Below, in pieces: positions 1 to 12,272 of a stretch of DNA of 64,000 nt. The position numbers and the translations under genes were made by a program. Under the pieces are notes generated by a model, which did no database searches, was not told the origin of the DNA, and worked only from the letters and a program-made list of their open reading frames with translations. Source of the stretch: Vibrio sp. ED004 (GTDB lineage: Bacteria; Pseudomonadota; Gammaproteobacteria; Enterobacterales; Vibrionaceae); assembly GCF_023206395.1 (NCBI RefSeq), contig NZ_CP066149.1:806001-870000 (forward strand), given 5' to 3'. The stretch's first letter is position 1, and every line of letters starts with the position of its first letter.

Positions 1-960
1 ACTGGGTTTAAAGCTTTTATGACTTGCTCAAGTGGCTTACCGCACCCTCGCTTTGTCAGTCGCTTTAACTTACTTTTGAACCCTTTCAGTTTCTTAGTTT
101 GAATGCGGGTAAATTGACTCCCGATTTCTACACCTAAGAACTTCACGCCATCACGGCTGTGCGCTATATGTGATTTCGTCTGATTCACTGTGAGTTTAAG
201 CTCTCCTTCTAGGATCTTCGTCGCTTGTGCAAGGGCATTCTCTGCTCCTGCCTTGCTACGACAAAAGATGAGTATGTCATCCGCATAACGAACGAGCCTA
301 TGGTCACGCTTTCGCATTTCCTGATCGAACGCATCAAGGTAGATATTGGCAATCAAAGGACTGATAACACCACCTTGTGGACTTCCTAGCTCTGTCTCCT
401 GCCAACTACCGTCTATCATCACGCCACTTTTCAGAAACTGTTTTATCAGCTCTAACACGCTGCTATCTGTGACTCGCCTTCTGATGCTCTTGAGGATCAA
501 CTCATGGTCGAGTTTGTCAAAGCACTTCGACAAGTCCATATCTACGACGTGCTGTAATCCGTATCGGCGGATAAACATCGTGGATTTGTTGATTGCATCG
601 TGACAACTTCGATTCGGTCTATACCCAAAACTTGATGGGTGAAATTGCTCTTCGAAGATGGGGTGAGGATATCATTGAGTGCTTGTTGGACAACTCTGTC
701 CCTAACGGTTGGGATCCCAAGCAATCGTACCCCTCCGTCTTCTTTGGGTATCTCTACTCGTTTGACTGGCTGAGGTTTGTATTGCTTGGTTTTGAGTTCA
801 GAGAGGAGTTGATCGAGGTTATCACTCAGATTTTCGGCGTAGTCGCTCAGGCTCTGCTCATCTATTCCAGCCGCGCCTTTCGCTTTCTTTACCTTTTAAA
901 CCCTTTATACAGCCTCTCTTTGTTGAGCAGATGACCATATAAACTGTAATAAACTCGCAC
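1..960 (-). pseudogene. Group II intron reverse transcriptase/maturase, copy 1, frameshifted and partial
   Basis: The encoded protein is the intron-encoded RT, with a GTG start (minus strand, 958-960) by comparison with copy 2. Relative to copy 2 it lacks one T in a T-run near 896 and one G in a G-run near 660, so the N-terminal third is out of frame. The base missing from copy 2 near the YADD box is present here (around 330), so a composite of both copies gives an uninterrupted gene of about 380 codons. The RT palm motif and start of the X (maturase) domain are readable. The C-terminus lies beyond base 1. The frameshifts could be real decay or homopolymer read errors. Confidence 0.8.
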
Positions 961-1696
961 TTTCTCTCCTTGGGTTGTGTGCTGTGTGGGGACAAGTGTT
1001 TCATGTCCAGTGTGGGTGTTATTTCTCTCTGCTATTCAGCCTTCTAGCTCAATGGCAATTTACTGAAGTGTGTCAGAGTTACTCCCTATACGGTTTCTTA
1101 GCTCAGTATCTTGCTTCCACAATCAACCAAACTAGGAATACCCCGATAGCGATTCGGTTTGGGTATCACTGAAAAAAAACATCTGTTCATCACAGACTTA
1201 AAGTGTACTTCCTCCCTTCGCAGCACTGAGTGCTTTTGGCATTTCAGTGCTCCATCAGACTTGATGCTGATGGTCAGCTAAGTTTTCTCCTCCACACCAT
1301 TACTGGGCTTCTCGGGCTTAGCCTTACTCACTACTACGGATTCATCTGCCACCTCGCACCAACACAGCTCTTAGCTTTCGCTTCGAGTTTGTGCTTCCAG
1401 ACTTTTGGATGTGGTGTCAGGCTTCCCCAGTTACTGCACTGGCTCCCTGTTAACAATGCCACCCTCAAGCACAGCATAGGTCTGACTGAGTATAGGGCTT
1501 CGCGCTATTTCGGACGCTTACCCACCTATACTGCCGAAGCAGGTTTACTTGCGTTGTGTACTGTTAACTTCCTATCGCTTCCTTCAGACCCTGCCGTTAG
1601 CCAGCAACGCCCTTGCGATTCGGATTATCTTCCCCTCAGTCGGGGTGATTCAGGTTTCTTTCAACCTAACGGGTTTGCCAGCTTCGCTGGGCAAAC
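1..1696 (-). mobile_element. Group IIC intron, copy 1 (cut by window start)
   Basis: This stretch is nearly identical to 60853-62548, with which it shares the ribozyme 5' region and most of the reverse-transcriptase gene. The 5' end on the minus strand starts GTTTGCCC at 1696, directly behind the T-tract of the ligA terminator. About 730 bases of structured RNA precede the protein gene. The 3' part (end of the RT, domains V and VI) lies outside the window. Insertion immediately downstream of a rho-independent terminator is the hallmark of bacterial class C group II introns. The boundary is inferred from where the two copies diverge, so it may be off by a few bases because both flanks are A-rich. 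Confidence 0.85.
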
Positions 1697-1728
1697 AAAA
1701 AAGGCACTCCCTTGAAAGGAGTGCCTTT
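1697..1728 (-). terminator. ligA rho-independent terminator
   Basis: On the minus strand a stem of AAAGGCACTCC pairs with GGAGTGCCTTT and is followed by a T-run that runs straight into the group II intron. It lies just behind the ligA stop codon. It is evidently the recognition structure used by the class C intron. Confidence 0.9.
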
Positions 1729-1751
1729 GAGCTTTTTTTATCTGAATTTAC

Positions 1752-3819
<2,068 letters not shown>

Positions 3820-3856
3820 TATAAATATAGATTATTTACAAGGCTAAACAATACGG

Positions 3857-4900
3857 CTAGGCATTCGATGCCGCCATAAAGTCTCTGATTTGCTTGCGGT
3901 AGTCAGATAAACGGTTTGGTGTCATTAAGTTACGCGACTCATCCAATACGTTTCCGCCCATATCATCAGCAATTTTCTGCGCCGCACTCAACATTACGTT
4001 GAAGTTTTGATCAGCTTGACCATAACAAGGCAACGTCATAAAGAACGAAATACCTTTCGTCGTGAAGTCAGCAGGATCGTCATGTTCTAGAGTGCCTGGC
4101 TGCATCATATTCGCTACGCTGAAAATAACTTTAGGTTCGTCACTCGATTGCGCAAAGCAGTGGTAGATAGACATCTCACCATAAGTTAAACCGTTGTTTT
4201 CCATGCTGCGGAACAGCTCAGTGCCCACGAATGGGATCTCTCCAGCACAGTGAACATTAAGAACGATCACTTCTAAGCCAAGTTCTTCATCTGGTTTCGC
4301 TTCTTCAACAGGCGCGCTTTGTGGAGTAACCACTTCTTTCGCAACAACAGGCTCACTTTGACTGAACGTTTCGTTTGGAACAAGTGGATCATCAACCGTC
4401 TCAGAAGGTTCTTCAAACGAACCGTACTGCTCTTTAAAGCCTGCATGGTTTTCTTTTTGTTCGTCGGTCAACTCAAAGCTTGGAACTTCAGGTTCAATAA
4501 CCTTCTCTTCTTCAAGCTCTTCCGGCTCACTTTCAACCTTGATTGGGTCTTCAACACTGAAAGAAGGAAGATCATTCAATTCGATGTCGTCTTCGTGAGC
4601 TTCTTTCATTTGTGGCGCTGTAAGTGGATCTGAATCGATCAGAGGATCAGTCGCAGATGGCGAAACAGCAAAATCCAGTTCTTTACGTTCTTTTCGGATT
4701 ATCTCAAAATCATCTTCTGGGGCGAATGAACGATTTGGGATAGTTTCTGCTTCATCTAAGCTATCGTTATCAAGCTTACCAAGCGGCTTATCACCAAACT
4801 TTGCTTTCCCTTCTTTTTTACTCGTCCACAGACCGTGGAACAATAATGCGGCGATAGCTAGTGCGCCAACAATAATGAGTACAAATCGCAATTCCTGCAT
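3857..4900 (-). CDS. zipA: Cell division protein ZipA
   Basis: ZipA anchors FtsZ to the inner membrane at mid-cell. The 347-residue protein has a very short periplasmic N-terminus followed by one membrane helix (about residues 5-25). A long acidic, proline-containing linker runs to about residue 205, and the C-terminal FtsZ-binding domain starts near [12 protein letters not shown]. The linker is longer than in E. coli, as is usual in Vibrio. It is transcribed away from cysZ and towards ligA, as in other gammaproteobacteria. Confidence 0.95.
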   Translation of the reverse strand: MQELRFVLIIVGALAIAALLFHGLWTSKKEGKAKFGDKPLGKLDNDSLDEAETIPNRSFAPEDDFEIIRKERKELDFAVSPSATDPLIDSDPLTAPQMKEAHEDDIELNDLPSFSVEDPIKVESEPEELEEEKVIEPEVPSFELTDEQKENHAGFKEQYGSFEEPSETVDDPLVPNETFSQSEPVVAKEVVTPQSAPVEEAKPDEELGLEVIVLNVHCAGEIPFVGTELFRSMENNGLTYGEMSIYHCFAQSSDEPKVIFSVANMMQPGTLEHDDPADFTTKGISFFMTLPCYGQADQNFNVMLSAAQKIADDMGGNVLDESRNLMTPNRLSDYRKQIRDFMAASNA

Positions 4901-5129
4901 TTTTCGCTCTCAGCTTTCTTAGTCAACTAGCGATAAAGACGCTGTCACTAAGTTGGGTTAATTTGGCCAATCTCACTACTCTATCAAAAGTAGCCACTGT
5001 TTTAGAACAACTTAATACAATTAGTTCCTTACATGGTGTGATTTTCGCCACGCTTTTTTTCTTAATTTCGGTCGAGTACACTAGACATGTTTGCTATTTA
5101 ATCAAATTCACATGTGACCTAATTTAAAT

Positions 5130-5888
5130 ATGACTATTGAATCTGTTCCACGCTCAGGCTTTGGCTATTTTATTTTCGGAATAAAAATCGCTTTATCACC
5201 GAGCATTCGTAAGTTTGTACTACTTCCTTTGATCGCTAACGTGTTGCTTGTTGGTGGTGCCTTGTTTTATATCTTCTCCAATCTAAACACTTGGATTGAA
5301 GGTTGGATTGGTGCATTGCCAAGCTTCTTGTCTTGGTTGTCATACATTTTATGGCCGTTACTTGTCTTAACCGTCTTGGCCACGTTCTCGTATTTCTTTA
5401 GTACGCTCGCTAACTTTATTGCCGCACCGTTCAACGGTTTACTCGCAGAAAAAGTGGAAGAGTTACTGAGCGGTAAAAAAGTCAATGACGATGGTTTACT
5501 TGATGTTCTCAAAGATACCCCACGTATATTAGCGAGAGAATGGCGCAAACTTGTCTACGTTCTGCCAAAAGCGATCGGTTTATTCCTACTTTTGTTAATT
5601 CCAGCACTAGGACAAACCGTTGCACCGTTTTTATGGTTCATCTTCACAGCATGGATGTTAGCGATTCAATACGCCGATTACCCATTCGATAATCATAAAA
5701 TCAAGTTCGATGACATGAAAAACAATTTGAAACAAAAACAAGGTAAGAGCTACAGCTTTGGCGCGCTTGTTTCTGTGTTCACTACTATTCCTATTTTAAA
5801 CCTGATTGTGATGCCCGTTGCCGTTTGTGGCGCGACAGCAATGTGGGTTGCTGAGTTTAAAGACCAAGCTCTACGCTCACGTCTATAA
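5130..5888 (+). CDS. cysZ: Sulfate transporter CysZ
   Basis: CysZ is an inner-membrane sulfate importer that feeds cysteine synthesis. The 252-residue protein has four strongly hydrophobic segments (roughly residues 25-45, 65-95, 145-180 and 210-235). It also has the family features SGFGYFIFG near the N-terminus and QYADYPFDNH in the loop. It stands just upstream of cysK and divergent from zipA, the classic cysZ-cysK arrangement. The ribosome-binding site is weak. Confidence 0.95.
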   Translation: MTIESVPRSGFGYFIFGIKIALSPSIRKFVLLPLIANVLLVGGALFYIFSNLNTWIEGWIGALPSFLSWLSYILWPLLVLTVLATFSYFFSTLANFIAAPFNGLLAEKVEELLSGKKVNDDGLLDVLKDTPRILAREWRKLVYVLPKAIGLFLLLLIPALGQTVAPFLWFIFTAWMLAIQYADYPFDNHKIKFDDMKNNLKQKQGKSYSFGALVSVFTTIPILNLIVMPVAVCGATAMWVAEFKDQALRSRL

Positions 5889-6126
5889 GTTCTCGTCTCT
5901 AACCCTGCCTATACTTCCTAGTTTCGCCTATCTTTTTGAAGTTCTGATTTCAATAAAGATAGGCGTCAATTCTGCTACATATCTATATGATATAACTTTT
6001 TAATCCTTTTACCTTTTTTTCAACTTGTTTAATCTAAATTCAAGCTGAACAAACATCGAAAGACACTAGACGGTAAAGTGATTGATATACTACGTTTAGT
6101 TCTGTCATTAAATGAAGGAATATCGC

Positions 6127-7095
6127 ATGAGCAAGATCTACGAAGACAACACCCTAACGATTGGTAACACACCTCTAGTCCGCCTTAACAAAGTAAGCAA
6201 AGGTAACGTCCTAGCTAAGATCGAAGCTCGTAACCCAAGCTTCAGTGTTAAGTGTCGTATCGGTTCAAACATGATCTGGGAAGCAGAAAAAGCAGGTACT
6301 CTGAAGCCAGGTATCGAGCTTGTTGAACCTACTAGTGGTAACACTGGTGTTGCTCTTGCATTCGTAGCTGCGGCGCGCGGTTACAAGCTAACGCTAACGA
6401 TGCCTGAATCAATGAGCCTAGAACGTCGTAAGCTACTTAAAGCACTTGGCGCAAACCTAGTACTGACTGAAGCACCAAAAGGCATGAACGGCGCGATTGC
6501 TAAAGCAGAAGAGATTGTTGCTTCAGACCCAGACAAGTACCTACTACTTCAACAGTTCAACAACCCAGCTAACCCACAGATTCACGAGCAGACAACTGGT
6601 CCTGAGATTTGGGAAGCAACAGACGGCGAAATCGACGTGTTTGTAGCGGGTGTTGGTACGGGCGGTACTATCACTGGTACAAGTCGTTACATTAAAGGTG
6701 AAAAAGGCAAAGCGATTACTTCAGTAGCGGTTGAGCCGGCTGAGTCTCCAGTTATTGCACAAGCGCTTGCAGGTGAAGAAATCAAGCCAGCTCCGCACAA
6801 GATTCAAGGTATCGGCGCAGGTTTCATCCCTGGAAACCTAGATTTAGAGATTATTGACCGCGTAGAATCGGTAACTTCTGAAGAAGCGATTGAGATGGCT
6901 CAACGCCTAATGAAAGAAGAAGGTATCCTTGCTGGTATCTCATCTGGCGCAGCTGTAGTAGCCGCAAACAGAATCGCAGAACTACCTGAATTTGCAGGAA
7001 AAACTATTGTAACGGTACTACCAAGCTCTGGTGAACGTTACCTAAGTACAGCCCTATTTGCTGGCATCTTTACGGAAAAAGAGAACCAACAATAA
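6127..7095 (+). CDS. cysK: Cysteine synthase A (O-acetylserine sulfhydrylase)
   Basis: CysK is a PLP enzyme that makes cysteine from O-acetylserine and sulfide. I chose the ATG at 6127, which has AAGGAA just upstream. A start at 6112 would add five non-conserved residues and overlap that binding site. The 322-residue protein has the PLP lysine at K42 (SFSVKCRIG), the substrate loop TSGNTGV and the phosphate-binding GTGGTITGT. It is separated from cysZ by about 240 bases and has its own terminator. Confidence 0.97.
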   Translation: MSKIYEDNTLTIGNTPLVRLNKVSKGNVLAKIEARNPSFSVKCRIGSNMIWEAEKAGTLKPGIELVEPTSGNTGVALAFVAAARGYKLTLTMPESMSLERRKLLKALGANLVLTEAPKGMNGAIAKAEEIVASDPDKYLLLQQFNNPANPQIHEQTTGPEIWEATDGEIDVFVAGVGTGGTITGTSRYIKGEKGKAITSVAVEPAESPVIAQALAGEEIKPAPHKIQGIGAGFIPGNLDLEIIDRVESVTSEEAIEMAQRLMKEEGILAGISSGAAVVAANRIAELPEFAGKTIVTVLPSSGERYLSTALFAGIFTEKENQQ

Positions 7096-7121
7096 TATGT
7101 GGTCAAATCAATTTTTCGTCC

Positions 7122-7148
7122 AAAAAAGCCCCGTTTAGGGGCTTTTTT
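7122..7148 (+). terminator. cysK terminator
   Basis: The stem AAAAAAGCCCC/GGGGCTTTTTT has a four-base loop and starts 26 bases after the cysK stop. The A and T tails make it effectively bidirectional. Confidence 0.92.
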
Positions 7149-7397
7149 GTTGATCCCTGCCCCACCTTTGGTAATATCGGGTCTGTTTTATTTTTCGCTT
7201 CAAAATAAAAGAAGCAATAAACAAATTCTGAAAGTCATGAGTACTCAACAAAAGACGACCATGGCTGGATAAAAATTTATAACCAGTCTAAGTTCTAACA
7301 CGAACATGGCGTACTAGCCTCTAGCGCATTTGGGCTAAAGCAGTTAAGCTAATCTGGTTACAAACTTACAAAAAATAAATTAATTGGGGTATATAAA
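7149..7397 (+). other. Leader/promoter region of the pts operon
   Basis: About 250 bases lie between the cysK terminator and ptsH. I see no open gene and cannot assign promoter boxes with confidence. A GGGG ribosome-binding site sits nine bases before the ptsH ATG. The region is the expected place for CRP/Cra-type control of ptsHI-crr, but I do not identify specific operators. Confidence 0.4.
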
Positions 7398-7655
7398 ATG
7401 TACGAGAAGCAAGTAGAAATCACAGCAGAAAACGGTCTTCACACTCGTCCAGCTGCACAGTTCGTTAAAGAAGCAAAATCTTTCGACGCTGACATCACAG
7501 TGACTTCTAACGGCAAAAGCGCTAGCGCGAAAAGCCTGTTCAAACTACAAACTTTAGGCCTAGTAAAAGGTACTAACGTTACTATTTCAGCTGAAGGTCC
7601 TCAAGCTCAGCAAGCAGTAGACCACCTAGTTGCTCTTATGGATCAACTACACTAA
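7398..7655 (+). CDS. ptsH: Phosphocarrier protein HPr
   Basis: HPr is the cytoplasmic phosphocarrier that relays phosphate from enzyme I to the sugar-specific EIIA components. The 85-residue protein has the canonical active site [10 protein letters not shown] with His15. The regulatory serine region ([10 protein letters not shown]) around position 46 is also present. It is the first gene of ptsH-ptsI-crr. Confidence 0.98.
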   Translation: MYEKQVEITAENGLHTRPAAQFVKEAKSFDADITVTSNGKSASAKSLFKLQTLGLVKGTNVTISAEGPQAQQAVDHLVALMDQLH

Positions 7656-7791
7656 TACGGTCTCCTTCTTTCAAAGCCATTTTGCATAGCAAAGTGGCTT
7701 TGTTCGAAATAGATAGGAATAAGCGCGACATTAGTCGACGACTTAAAGTCACACACTCTCCCGTTTACAGTTGAACAACTAAGGTAAGGCT

Positions 7792-9516
7792 ATGATTTCA
7801 GGCATCCTAGCATCTCCTGGTATTGCTTTCGGTAAAGCACTACTACTTCAAGAAGATGAAATTGTCCTAAACACTCAATCTATCTCTGACGACCAAGTTG
7901 AAGCAGAAGTACAGCGTTTCTTTGACGCTCGTAACAAATCTTCTCAACAACTTGAAGTTGTTAAGCAAAAAGCACTTGAAACTTTTGGCGAAGAAAAAGA
8001 AGCAATCTTTGAAGGCCACATCATGCTGCTTGAAGATGAAGAGCTAGAAGAAGAGATTTTAGCACTCATCAAGAAAGACAAGATGCACGCAGACAACGCG
8101 ATCCACACTGTGATCGAAGAGCAAGCTGTTGCACTAGAGTCTCTTGATGATGAGTACCTAAAAGAACGTGCAACTGATATCCGTGATATCGGTACTCGTT
8201 TCGTTAAAAATGCACTAGGCATCAACATTGTTTCTCTAGCAGACATCAATGAAGAAGTTATCCTAGTTGCTTACGACCTAACGCCATCTGAAACTGCACA
8301 AATCAACCTAGACTACGTTCTTGGTTTTGCTTGTGACATCGGCGGTCGTACATCTCATACTTCAATCATGGCACGTTCTCTTGAGCTTCCTGCTATCGTT
8401 GGTACTAACGATATCACTAAGCAAGTTAAGAACGGCGACATGCTTGTGCTAGACGCGATGAACAACAAGATCATCATCAACCCTTCTGAAGCTGAATTAG
8501 CAGAAGCTAAGAAAATCAAAGCAGATTTCGAAGCAGAAGCGGCTGAACTAGCAAAACTAAAAGATTTGCATGCTGAAACTCTAGACGGTCACCGTGTAGA
8601 AGTTTGCGGCAACATCGGTACAGTAAAAGACTGTGACGGTATCCTGCGTAACGGCGGTGAAGGCGTTGGTCTGTACCGTACTGAATTCCTATTTATGGAC
8701 CGTGACGCGCTTCCTACTGAAGAAGAGCAATACGTTGCTTACAAAGAAGTAGCAGAAGCAATGGAAGGTGAGTCAGTGATTATCCGAACTATGGATATCG
8801 GTGGCGACAAAGACCTACCATACATGGACCTTCCACAAGAGATGAACCCGTTCCTAGGCTGGCGTGCAGTACGTATCAGCTTGGATCGTCGTGAAATCCT
8901 ACGTGACCAACTACGTGGCATCCTACGTGCATCTGCACACGGTAAACTACGTATCATGTTCCCAATGATCATTTCTGTTGAAGAGATCCGTGAACTGAAA
9001 AAAGCAATCGAAGAGTACAAAGTTGAACTTCGCGCTGAAGGCCTAGCTTTCGATGAAGAAATCGAAATCGGCGTAATGGTTGAGACTCCAGCAGCTGCTG
9101 CAATCGCACACCACCTAGCGAAAGAAGTATCTTTCTTCTCTATCGGTACTAACGACCTAACGCAATACACTCTTGCGGTAGACCGTGGTAACGAAATGAT
9201 TTCTCACCTATACAACCCACTATCTCCTGCTGTTCTTACAGTAATCAAGCAAGTGATCGACGCATCACACGCTGAAGGTAAGTGGACTGGTATGTGTGGT
9301 GAGCTTGCTGGTGATGAGCGTGCAACGCTACTTCTTCTTGGTATGGGTCTAGATGAGTTCTCTATGAGCGGTATCTCTATCCCTAAAGTTAAGAAAGTAA
9401 TCCGTAACTCTAACTTCGCTGAAGTTAAAGCTATGGCTGACGAAGCACTATCTCTACCAACAGCTGCTGAAATTGAAGCTTGCGTAGAAAAGTTCATCGC
9501 TGAGAAAACTCAGTAA
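7792..9516 (+). CDS. ptsI: PTS enzyme I (phosphoenolpyruvate-protein phosphotransferase)
   Basis: Enzyme I autophosphorylates from PEP and passes the phosphate to HPr. The 574-residue protein has the phospho-histidine motif [13 protein letters not shown] with His189, exactly as in E. coli. The C-terminal PEP-binding barrel includes LYRTEFLFM and the cysteine-containing [10 protein letters not shown] strong binding site (AAGGTAAGG) precedes the ATG. It is the central gene of the pts operon; the 136-base gap after ptsH contains no recognisable gene. Confidence 0.98.
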   Translation: MISGILASPGIAFGKALLLQEDEIVLNTQSISDDQVEAEVQRFFDARNKSSQQLEVVKQKALETFGEEKEAIFEGHIMLLEDEELEEEILALIKKDKMHADNAIHTVIEEQAVALESLDDEYLKERATDIRDIGTRFVKNALGINIVSLADINEEVILVAYDLTPSETAQINLDYVLGFACDIGGRTSHTSIMARSLELPAIVGTNDITKQVKNGDMLVLDAMNNKIIINPSEAELAEAKKIKADFEAEAAELAKLKDLHAETLDGHRVEVCGNIGTVKDCDGILRNGGEGVGLYRTEFLFMDRDALPTEEEQYVAYKEVAEAMEGESVIIRTMDIGGDKDLPYMDLPQEMNPFLGWRAVRISLDRREILRDQLRGILRASAHGKLRIMFPMIISVEEIRELKKAIEEYKVELRAEGLAFDEEIEIGVMVETPAAAAIAHHLAKEVSFFSIGTNDLTQYTLAVDRGNEMISHLYNPLSPAVLTVIKQVIDASHAEGKWTGMCGELAGDERATLLLLGMGLDEFSMSGISIPKVKKVIRNSNFAEVKAMADEALSLPTAAEIEACVEKFIAEKTQ

Positions 9517-9622
9517 TCGCCAATCGCTTAATAACGTTAGACGGCTAAAAATAGTCGTCTAATTTGTTAGATTGGTATAGTATATTCTACAGAATAAAAC
9601 TAAACGTTAGGAGCATGACACA

Positions 9623-10132
9623 ATGGGTCTGTTTGACAAACTGAAAAAGCTTGTATCTGATGACAGCGCTGATGCTGGTGCAATCGAAATCATCGCACCT
9701 CTTTCTGGTGAAATCGTAAACATCGAAGATGTGCCAGATGTAGTTTTCGCTGAAAAAATCGTTGGTGACGGCATCGCGATCAAACCAGCTGGCGACAAAA
9801 TGGTAGCTCCAGTTAACGGTACTATCGGTAAGATCTTCGAAACTAACCACGCATTCTCTATCGAGTCTGACGACGGTGTTGAGCTTTTCGTTCACTTCGG
9901 TATCGATACTGTTGAACTTAAAGGCGAAGGCTTCACTCGTGTAGCTGAAGAAGGTCAATCTGTTAAAGCTGGTGACACTATCATCACTTTCGACCTAGCG
10001 CTTCTAGAAGAGAAAGCAAAATCTACGCTTACTCCAGTTGTTATCTCTAACATGGACGAAATCAAAGAGCTGAACAAGCTTTCTGGTTCTGTAACTGTTG
10101 GCGAAACTCCAGTTCTTAAAGTAACTAAGTAA
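9623..10132 (+). CDS. crr: Glucose-specific PTS enzyme IIA
   Basis: EIIA-Glc carries phosphate from HPr to glucose/trehalose/sucrose permeases. In its two phosphorylation states it also regulates adenylate cyclase and non-PTS permeases. The 169-residue length is standard. Both active-site histidines are present, His76 in TNHAFS and the phosphorylated His91 in [15 protein letters not shown] lies ten bases before the start. It is the last gene of ptsHI-crr and is followed by a terminator. Confidence 0.98.
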   Translation: MGLFDKLKKLVSDDSADAGAIEIIAPLSGEIVNIEDVPDVVFAEKIVGDGIAIKPAGDKMVAPVNGTIGKIFETNHAFSIESDDGVELFVHFGIDTVELKGEGFTRVAEEGQSVKAGDTIITFDLALLEEKAKSTLTPVVISNMDEIKELNKLSGSVTVGETPVLKVTK

Positions 10133-10160
10133 TCTCGATTACTTATCTACTTTAATTAAA

Positions 10161-10186
10161 ACGCTACCTAAGGGTGGCGTTTTTTG
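10161..10186 (+). terminator. crr terminator
   Basis: The imperfect stem ACGCTACC/GGTGGCGT, with a four-base loop and six T's, ends the pts operon. Confidence 0.88.
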
Positions 10187-10400
10187 TGCCTGCTGTATTT
10201 GTTCTATTCACGATTTACCCTTTGTCAGCGACTCTTTCGTAAGCTACTACAACCCCACTACTCGCCCTATCAAAGCCCTCTCTACGAACGTAAACAATAT
10301 TATCAACTACCAAGCTAGCTTCTAATTGAGTGGTGTTAGAACCCATTCCAGACGCTAACCCTGCATATTGAGTGCATTGTGTGAAGCTCAGAAAACATAG

Positions 10401-10438
10401 ATCCCTGATATCTCGTTCTACTCGATTCTGGGATGACG
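10401..10438 (+). repeat. Short interspersed repeat, copy A
   Basis: The unit begins ATCCCTGATATCTCG and ends CTGGGATGACG. It aligns with copy B (10514-10553) at about 33 of 38 positions, and in inverted orientation with the more degenerate copy C (10633-10675). All three lie in the 700-base gene-free gap between crr and the flagellin genes. I recognise no gene in that gap. Confidence 0.75.
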
Positions 10439-10513
10439 GTTAGTGCTCACCTAACTTATAAAAACTTCACGAATACGAAAAATAACCTGAAATATCAACC
10501 TCTTTTAAAGGCG

Positions 10514-10553
10514 AGATTCCTGATACCTCGTTCTACTCGGTTCTGGAATGACG
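10514..10553 (+). repeat. Short interspersed repeat, copy B
   Basis: This is a direct repeat of copy A, with the best-preserved core TGATACCTCGTTCTACTCGG followed by TTCTGGAATGACG. It is 75 bases from copy A. It resembles the small dispersed intergenic repeats common in Vibrio genomes. That family assignment is from memory, not a search. Confidence 0.75.
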
Positions 10554-10632
10554 ATAAAAGTCTTCATTCTAATTAAGCCGTTACTTACAACGACCACCTC
10601 ACTTATATTGCAAAAATAGGGTCACTATCATC

Positions 10633-10675
10633 GTCATTCGCTACAGTGAAGCACGAACGTGATAGGGGACCTCGC
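10633..10675 (-). repeat. Short interspersed repeat, degenerate inverted copy C
   Basis: It starts GTCATTCGCTACAG and ends GGGGACCTCGC. This is the reverse complement of the A/B consensus (GTCATTCC...AATCTCGC) with many substitutions. With B it could form a long imperfect hairpin. Confidence 0.55.
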
Positions 10676-10736
10676 TTTTGCTTCTGTTTATCAACAATGC
10701 ACTTTCCAAATACACCTTTGCCAAATTACAGGCAAT

Positions 10737-10759
10737 AAAAAACCCAGCCGAAGCTGGGT
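10737..10759 (-). terminator. Flagellin terminator
   Basis: On the minus strand GACCCAGCTTCGGCTGGGTT is followed by a T-run. The tight stem has a TTCG loop. It lies about 85 bases behind the stop codon of the distal flagellin gene. Confidence 0.9.
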
Positions 10760-10842
10760 CTGTTTAGCGCTCATCTCTCACCACGAGCTAATTTGTGGAA
10801 GCCTAACGTCAACACTATTGGTCAACGTGGCTTTTCAATCGA

Positions 10843-11976
10843 TTAACCTAGTAGGCTAAGTGCCGAGTTCGGTGCTTGCTTCGCTTGAGCAAGAATCGAG
10901 CTTGAAGCTTGAGAAAGGATCTGAGACTTAGTCATCTGAGTCGTTTCTTTCGCGAAGTCGGTATCTTTAATACGGCTCTTAGATGCATTAACGTTCTCGT
11001 TAATGTTGTCTAAGTTGCTGATTGCGTGATCGAAACGGTTTTGGAAAGCACCCAGTTCAGCACGGTGGCTGTCTACGTACTTAAGCGCCGCATCGATTAC
11101 TGCTACAGACTCTTGCGCGCCGCCAACAGATGTTACGTCGATAGTATCAACCGTTACGTCTTTAGCTGCTTGGATACCTAACTCACCCGCAAGACCGCCA
11201 GAGAAAGATACATCGCCGCTCACTTTGTTGTTGCCTGTGAACATTTGTAGCTTGCCGTCTTCAGTAACAGACGCTTTAACAGAATCTTGTTGACCGTTGA
11301 TGTAAGTCGCTAGCTCTTCGATGTCGTCACCCGCTTTTGCGCTGATGTCGATTTCTTGTGCTTGACCGAAATTGTCAGTGAACGACAGTTTTAGGTCGTT
11401 AGAACCCGCTTGAACGTTCCAATCTTTGTCTTTAGCGTTCTCAGTTTGGTAGCTCTTACCACCCATCTGAGCGTTATCAGAGCGCATATCTTTCAGTTGA
11501 AGCATTACTGCCTCACCGTTGTCCGCACCGATTTGGAATGATTTAGTACCGTGAGTACCGTTAAGCAGTTTGTTACCACCAAAAGACGTCGTTTCCGCGA
11601 TACGGTTTAGCTCGTCGTTCAGTGCTGTTACTTCTTCTTGAATCGCTACACGTTCAGATTTTGAGTTTGAGCCGTTTGAAGATTGTAGAGACAAATCACG
11701 CATACGTTGCAGGATGTTCGTTGTCTCGTTCATTGCACCTTCAGCCGTTTGTGCAATCGAGATACCGTCGTTCGCGTTACGTACAGCAACATCAAGACCA
11801 CGGCTCTGAACGTTCAAACGGTTCGAGATTTGTAGGCCCGCAGCGTCATCTTTTGCGCTGTTGATTTTAGAACCTGAAGCTAGACGCTCCATTGATGTTT
11901 GTTGTGCGCTGTTTGCGTTGTTTAGGTAACGTTGCGCTGTCATCGCTGATACGTTTGTATTTACATTCACTGCCAT
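10843..11976 (-). CDS. Flagellin (polar flagellum), distal of two tandem copies
   Basis: This is a structural subunit of the sheathed polar flagellar filament. The 377-residue protein starts [13 protein letters not shown] prefer this ATG because GGAGAAG lies just upstream, whereas the longer frame runs into the leader. Conserved N-terminal D0/D1 ([21 protein letters not shown]) and C-terminal D1/D0 helices (ending SALSLLG) flank a variable middle. It has the same length as the neighbouring flagellin and is clearly its paralogue, diverging mainly in the centre. It has its own sigma-28-type promoter. Vibrio carries several flagellin loci (flaA-F); I cannot say which letter applies. Confidence 0.95.
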   Translation of the reverse strand: MAVNVNTNVSAMTAQRYLNNANSAQQTSMERLASGSKINSAKDDAAGLQISNRLNVQSRGLDVAVRNANDGISIAQTAEGAMNETTNILQRMRDLSLQSSNGSNSKSERVAIQEEVTALNDELNRIAETTSFGGNKLLNGTHGTKSFQIGADNGEAVMLQLKDMRSDNAQMGGKSYQTENAKDKDWNVQAGSNDLKLSFTDNFGQAQEIDISAKAGDDIEELATYINGQQDSVKASVTEDGKLQMFTGNNKVSGDVSFSGGLAGELGIQAAKDVTVDTIDVTSVGGAQESVAVIDAALKYVDSHRAELGAFQNRFDHAISNLDNINENVNASKSRIKDTDFAKETTQMTKSQILSQASSSILAQAKQAPNSALSLLG

Positions 11977-12057
11977 GGTGACTTCTCCAATTGATTTTCC
12001 GGTATAGCGGTTTCCGACGTCTCGGAAAACCAAGTAGTTATCTCTAAGTTACTTTTA

Positions 12058-12084
12058 ATAACGGCGTGATTGGCGAAACCTTTA
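12058..12084 (-). promoter_or_regulatory. Sigma-28 (FliA) promoter of the distal flagellin
   Basis: On the minus strand TAAAGGTT is followed after 11 bases by GCCGTTAT. The consensus is TAAAGTTT-N11-GCCGATAA. It lies about 80 bases upstream of the ATG and is the only strong match in this gap. Confidence 0.8.
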
Positions 12085-12272
12085 GGAAAAAAACAACAAA
12101 ATTAAAGAAATAGCGATAAAGGAGAAGAAAGCGTGACTGGCAGTAAAATTATCAAAAAAAGATGAGAAAAACGCTAAAGTTGCCGAGAAGTCGGTCGAGC
12201 GATAATTTGTATTTTAATTAACCAAACGGACTGATTAAGCTGAAATATCTTTATAAGATTTAAAGTAATTTA

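Noticed and set aside
1230-1715. 161-codon plus-strand frame (and its equivalent at 62083)
   Set aside because: It is antisense to the group II intron ribozyme. The two copies differ by one base and end differently, which rules out a conserved protein.
7944-8249. Serine-rich 101-codon minus-strand frame in ptsI
   Set aside because: It is the antisense shadow of the strongly conserved ptsI coding sequence.
12120-12215. Plus-strand TAAAGTTGCCGAGAA as a sigma-28 promoter
   Set aside because: The boxes lack the required 11-base spacer and point away from any gene.
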